Shown here: positions 4,804 through 5,222 of the stretch, in pieces | Position numbering within the stretch: position 1 is the first letter of the stretch | Layout of the letters: each line of letters begins with the position of its first letter | DNA from: Methanocalculaceae archaeon | GTDB lineage: Archaea; Halobacteriota; Methanomicrobia; Methanomicrobiales; Methanocorpusculaceae | DNA: 5,222 nt | NCBI GenBank assembly: GCA_031255895.1 | Contig: JAIRRQ010000059.1 | Coordinates: forward strand, 1-5,222 | Direction: 5' to 3' | The notes under the pieces: generated by a model | Told to the model about the DNA's origin: nothing | What the model saw: only the letters and a program-made list of their open reading frames with translations | Database searches by the model: none | Translations under genes and position numbers: made by a program

Positions 4804-5222
4804 ATGTCAAAATCCATGTATGGGTACGTTCGGGATGCGTGGAAAAAACCCGCAAATTCTGGCGTAAAAAAGCTTCTTTGGGAGAGAATGCAAGTATGGC
4901 GCCGACAAGGCGTTATTGTTCGAATTGAGCACCCAACTCGTATTGATCGTGCCCATGCACTCGGCTACAAAGCCAAGCAGGGTATTATTGTCGTCCGCGC
5001 GTCCATTCGTCGTGGTGGTCGTAAAAAGTCGCGCTACATCCGCGGACGTAGAACTAACCGTATGGGGATGCGCAAGTCAACTCCTGGAAAAAATCTGCAG
5101 ACTATCGCAGAAGAGCGTGCACAGGACCGCTATCCAAACATGGAAGTGTTAAATTCCTACTGGGTTGGACAGGATGGAAAGTGCAAATACTTCGAGGTAA
5201 TCCTCGTTGATCGAAACAGTCC
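4804..5222 (+). CDS. rpl15e: 50S ribosomal protein L15e (C-terminus beyond window)
   Basis: The first 139 residues of a protein usually about 190-195 long; the reading frame is open to the window edge. L15e is a large-subunit protein shared by archaea and eukaryotes and absent from bacteria. Diagnostic segments are [16 protein letters not shown] (1-16), [20 protein letters not shown] (31-50), the basic [20 protein letters not shown] (64-83), [14 protein letters not shown] (93-106) and [20 protein letters not shown] (112-131). The lysine/arginine-rich stretches fit rRNA binding. The start follows a consensus ribosome binding site. In many archaea this gene precedes the RNase P protein, proteasome and exosome genes, which would lie downstream of the window (established gene order; not visible here). 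Upstream is an unusually long non-coding region with a strong hairpin, which could include its leader. Confidence 0.97.
   Translation, partial: MSKSMYGYVRDAWKKPANSGVKKLLWERMQVWRRQGVIVRIEHPTRIDRAHALGYKAKQGIIVVRASIRRGGRKKSRYIRGRRTNRMGMRKSTPGKNLQTIAEERAQDRYPNMEVLNSYWVGQDGKCKYFEVILVDRNS

Noticed and set aside
4628..4855. 75-codon minus-strand open frame across the L15e start
   Set aside because: It is antisense to the L15e start and the right arm of the hairpin, with no family resemblance.

Overview
The window looks like a euryarchaeal chromosome, most likely a methanogen of the order Methanomicrobiales. Three proteins are characteristic of archaea or of the archaeal/eukaryotic lineage: a homomeric NAC protein, a TrmI-type tRNA methyltransferase N-terminus and ribosomal protein L15e. 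A fused NAD(P)H-hydrate epimerase/dehydratase and an archaeal RecJ-like DHH protein are also present. Start regions show TATA-like boxes and, for L15e, an archaeal-type GAGGTGA ribosome binding site. The genus cannot be fixed from the sequence alone.

Layout. Positions 1-2499 hold a tightly packed minus-strand block, read from right to left: a RecJ-like DHH phosphoesterase (2499-1102), a PUA-domain protein (1169-675, starting inside the end of the previous gene), NAC (617-276), and the first 93 residues of TrmI (279-1, joined to NAC by an ATGA overlap and cut off by the window edge). The last three are RNA- or ribosome-associated, so the block looks like a translation/tRNA-modification operon headed by a nuclease-family gene. 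A short divergent promoter region (2500-2652) separates it from the plus-strand bifunctional nicotinamide-nucleotide repair gene (2653-4026). In that protein the dehydratase half looks intact, but the epimerase half departs from several family motifs.

Positions 4027-4803 form a gene-poor stretch of 777 bp. Its first 300 bases are about 37 percent GC, against 57 percent in one sampled line of the preceding gene. It contains three or four small open frames chained by ATGA overlaps, several inverted repeats, a strong TATA-like sequence, and a near-perfect 24-bp stem-loop (4607-4674) whose imperfect pairs are G-U wobbles only when read as plus-strand RNA. It ends at ribosomal protein L15e (4804 to the window end, 139 residues present).

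The most noteworthy points are the long hairpin ahead of L15e, the unexplained AT-rich region around it, and the altered epimerase domain. I see no clear new multi-gene system, no CRISPR array, no tRNA or rRNA, and no transposase.
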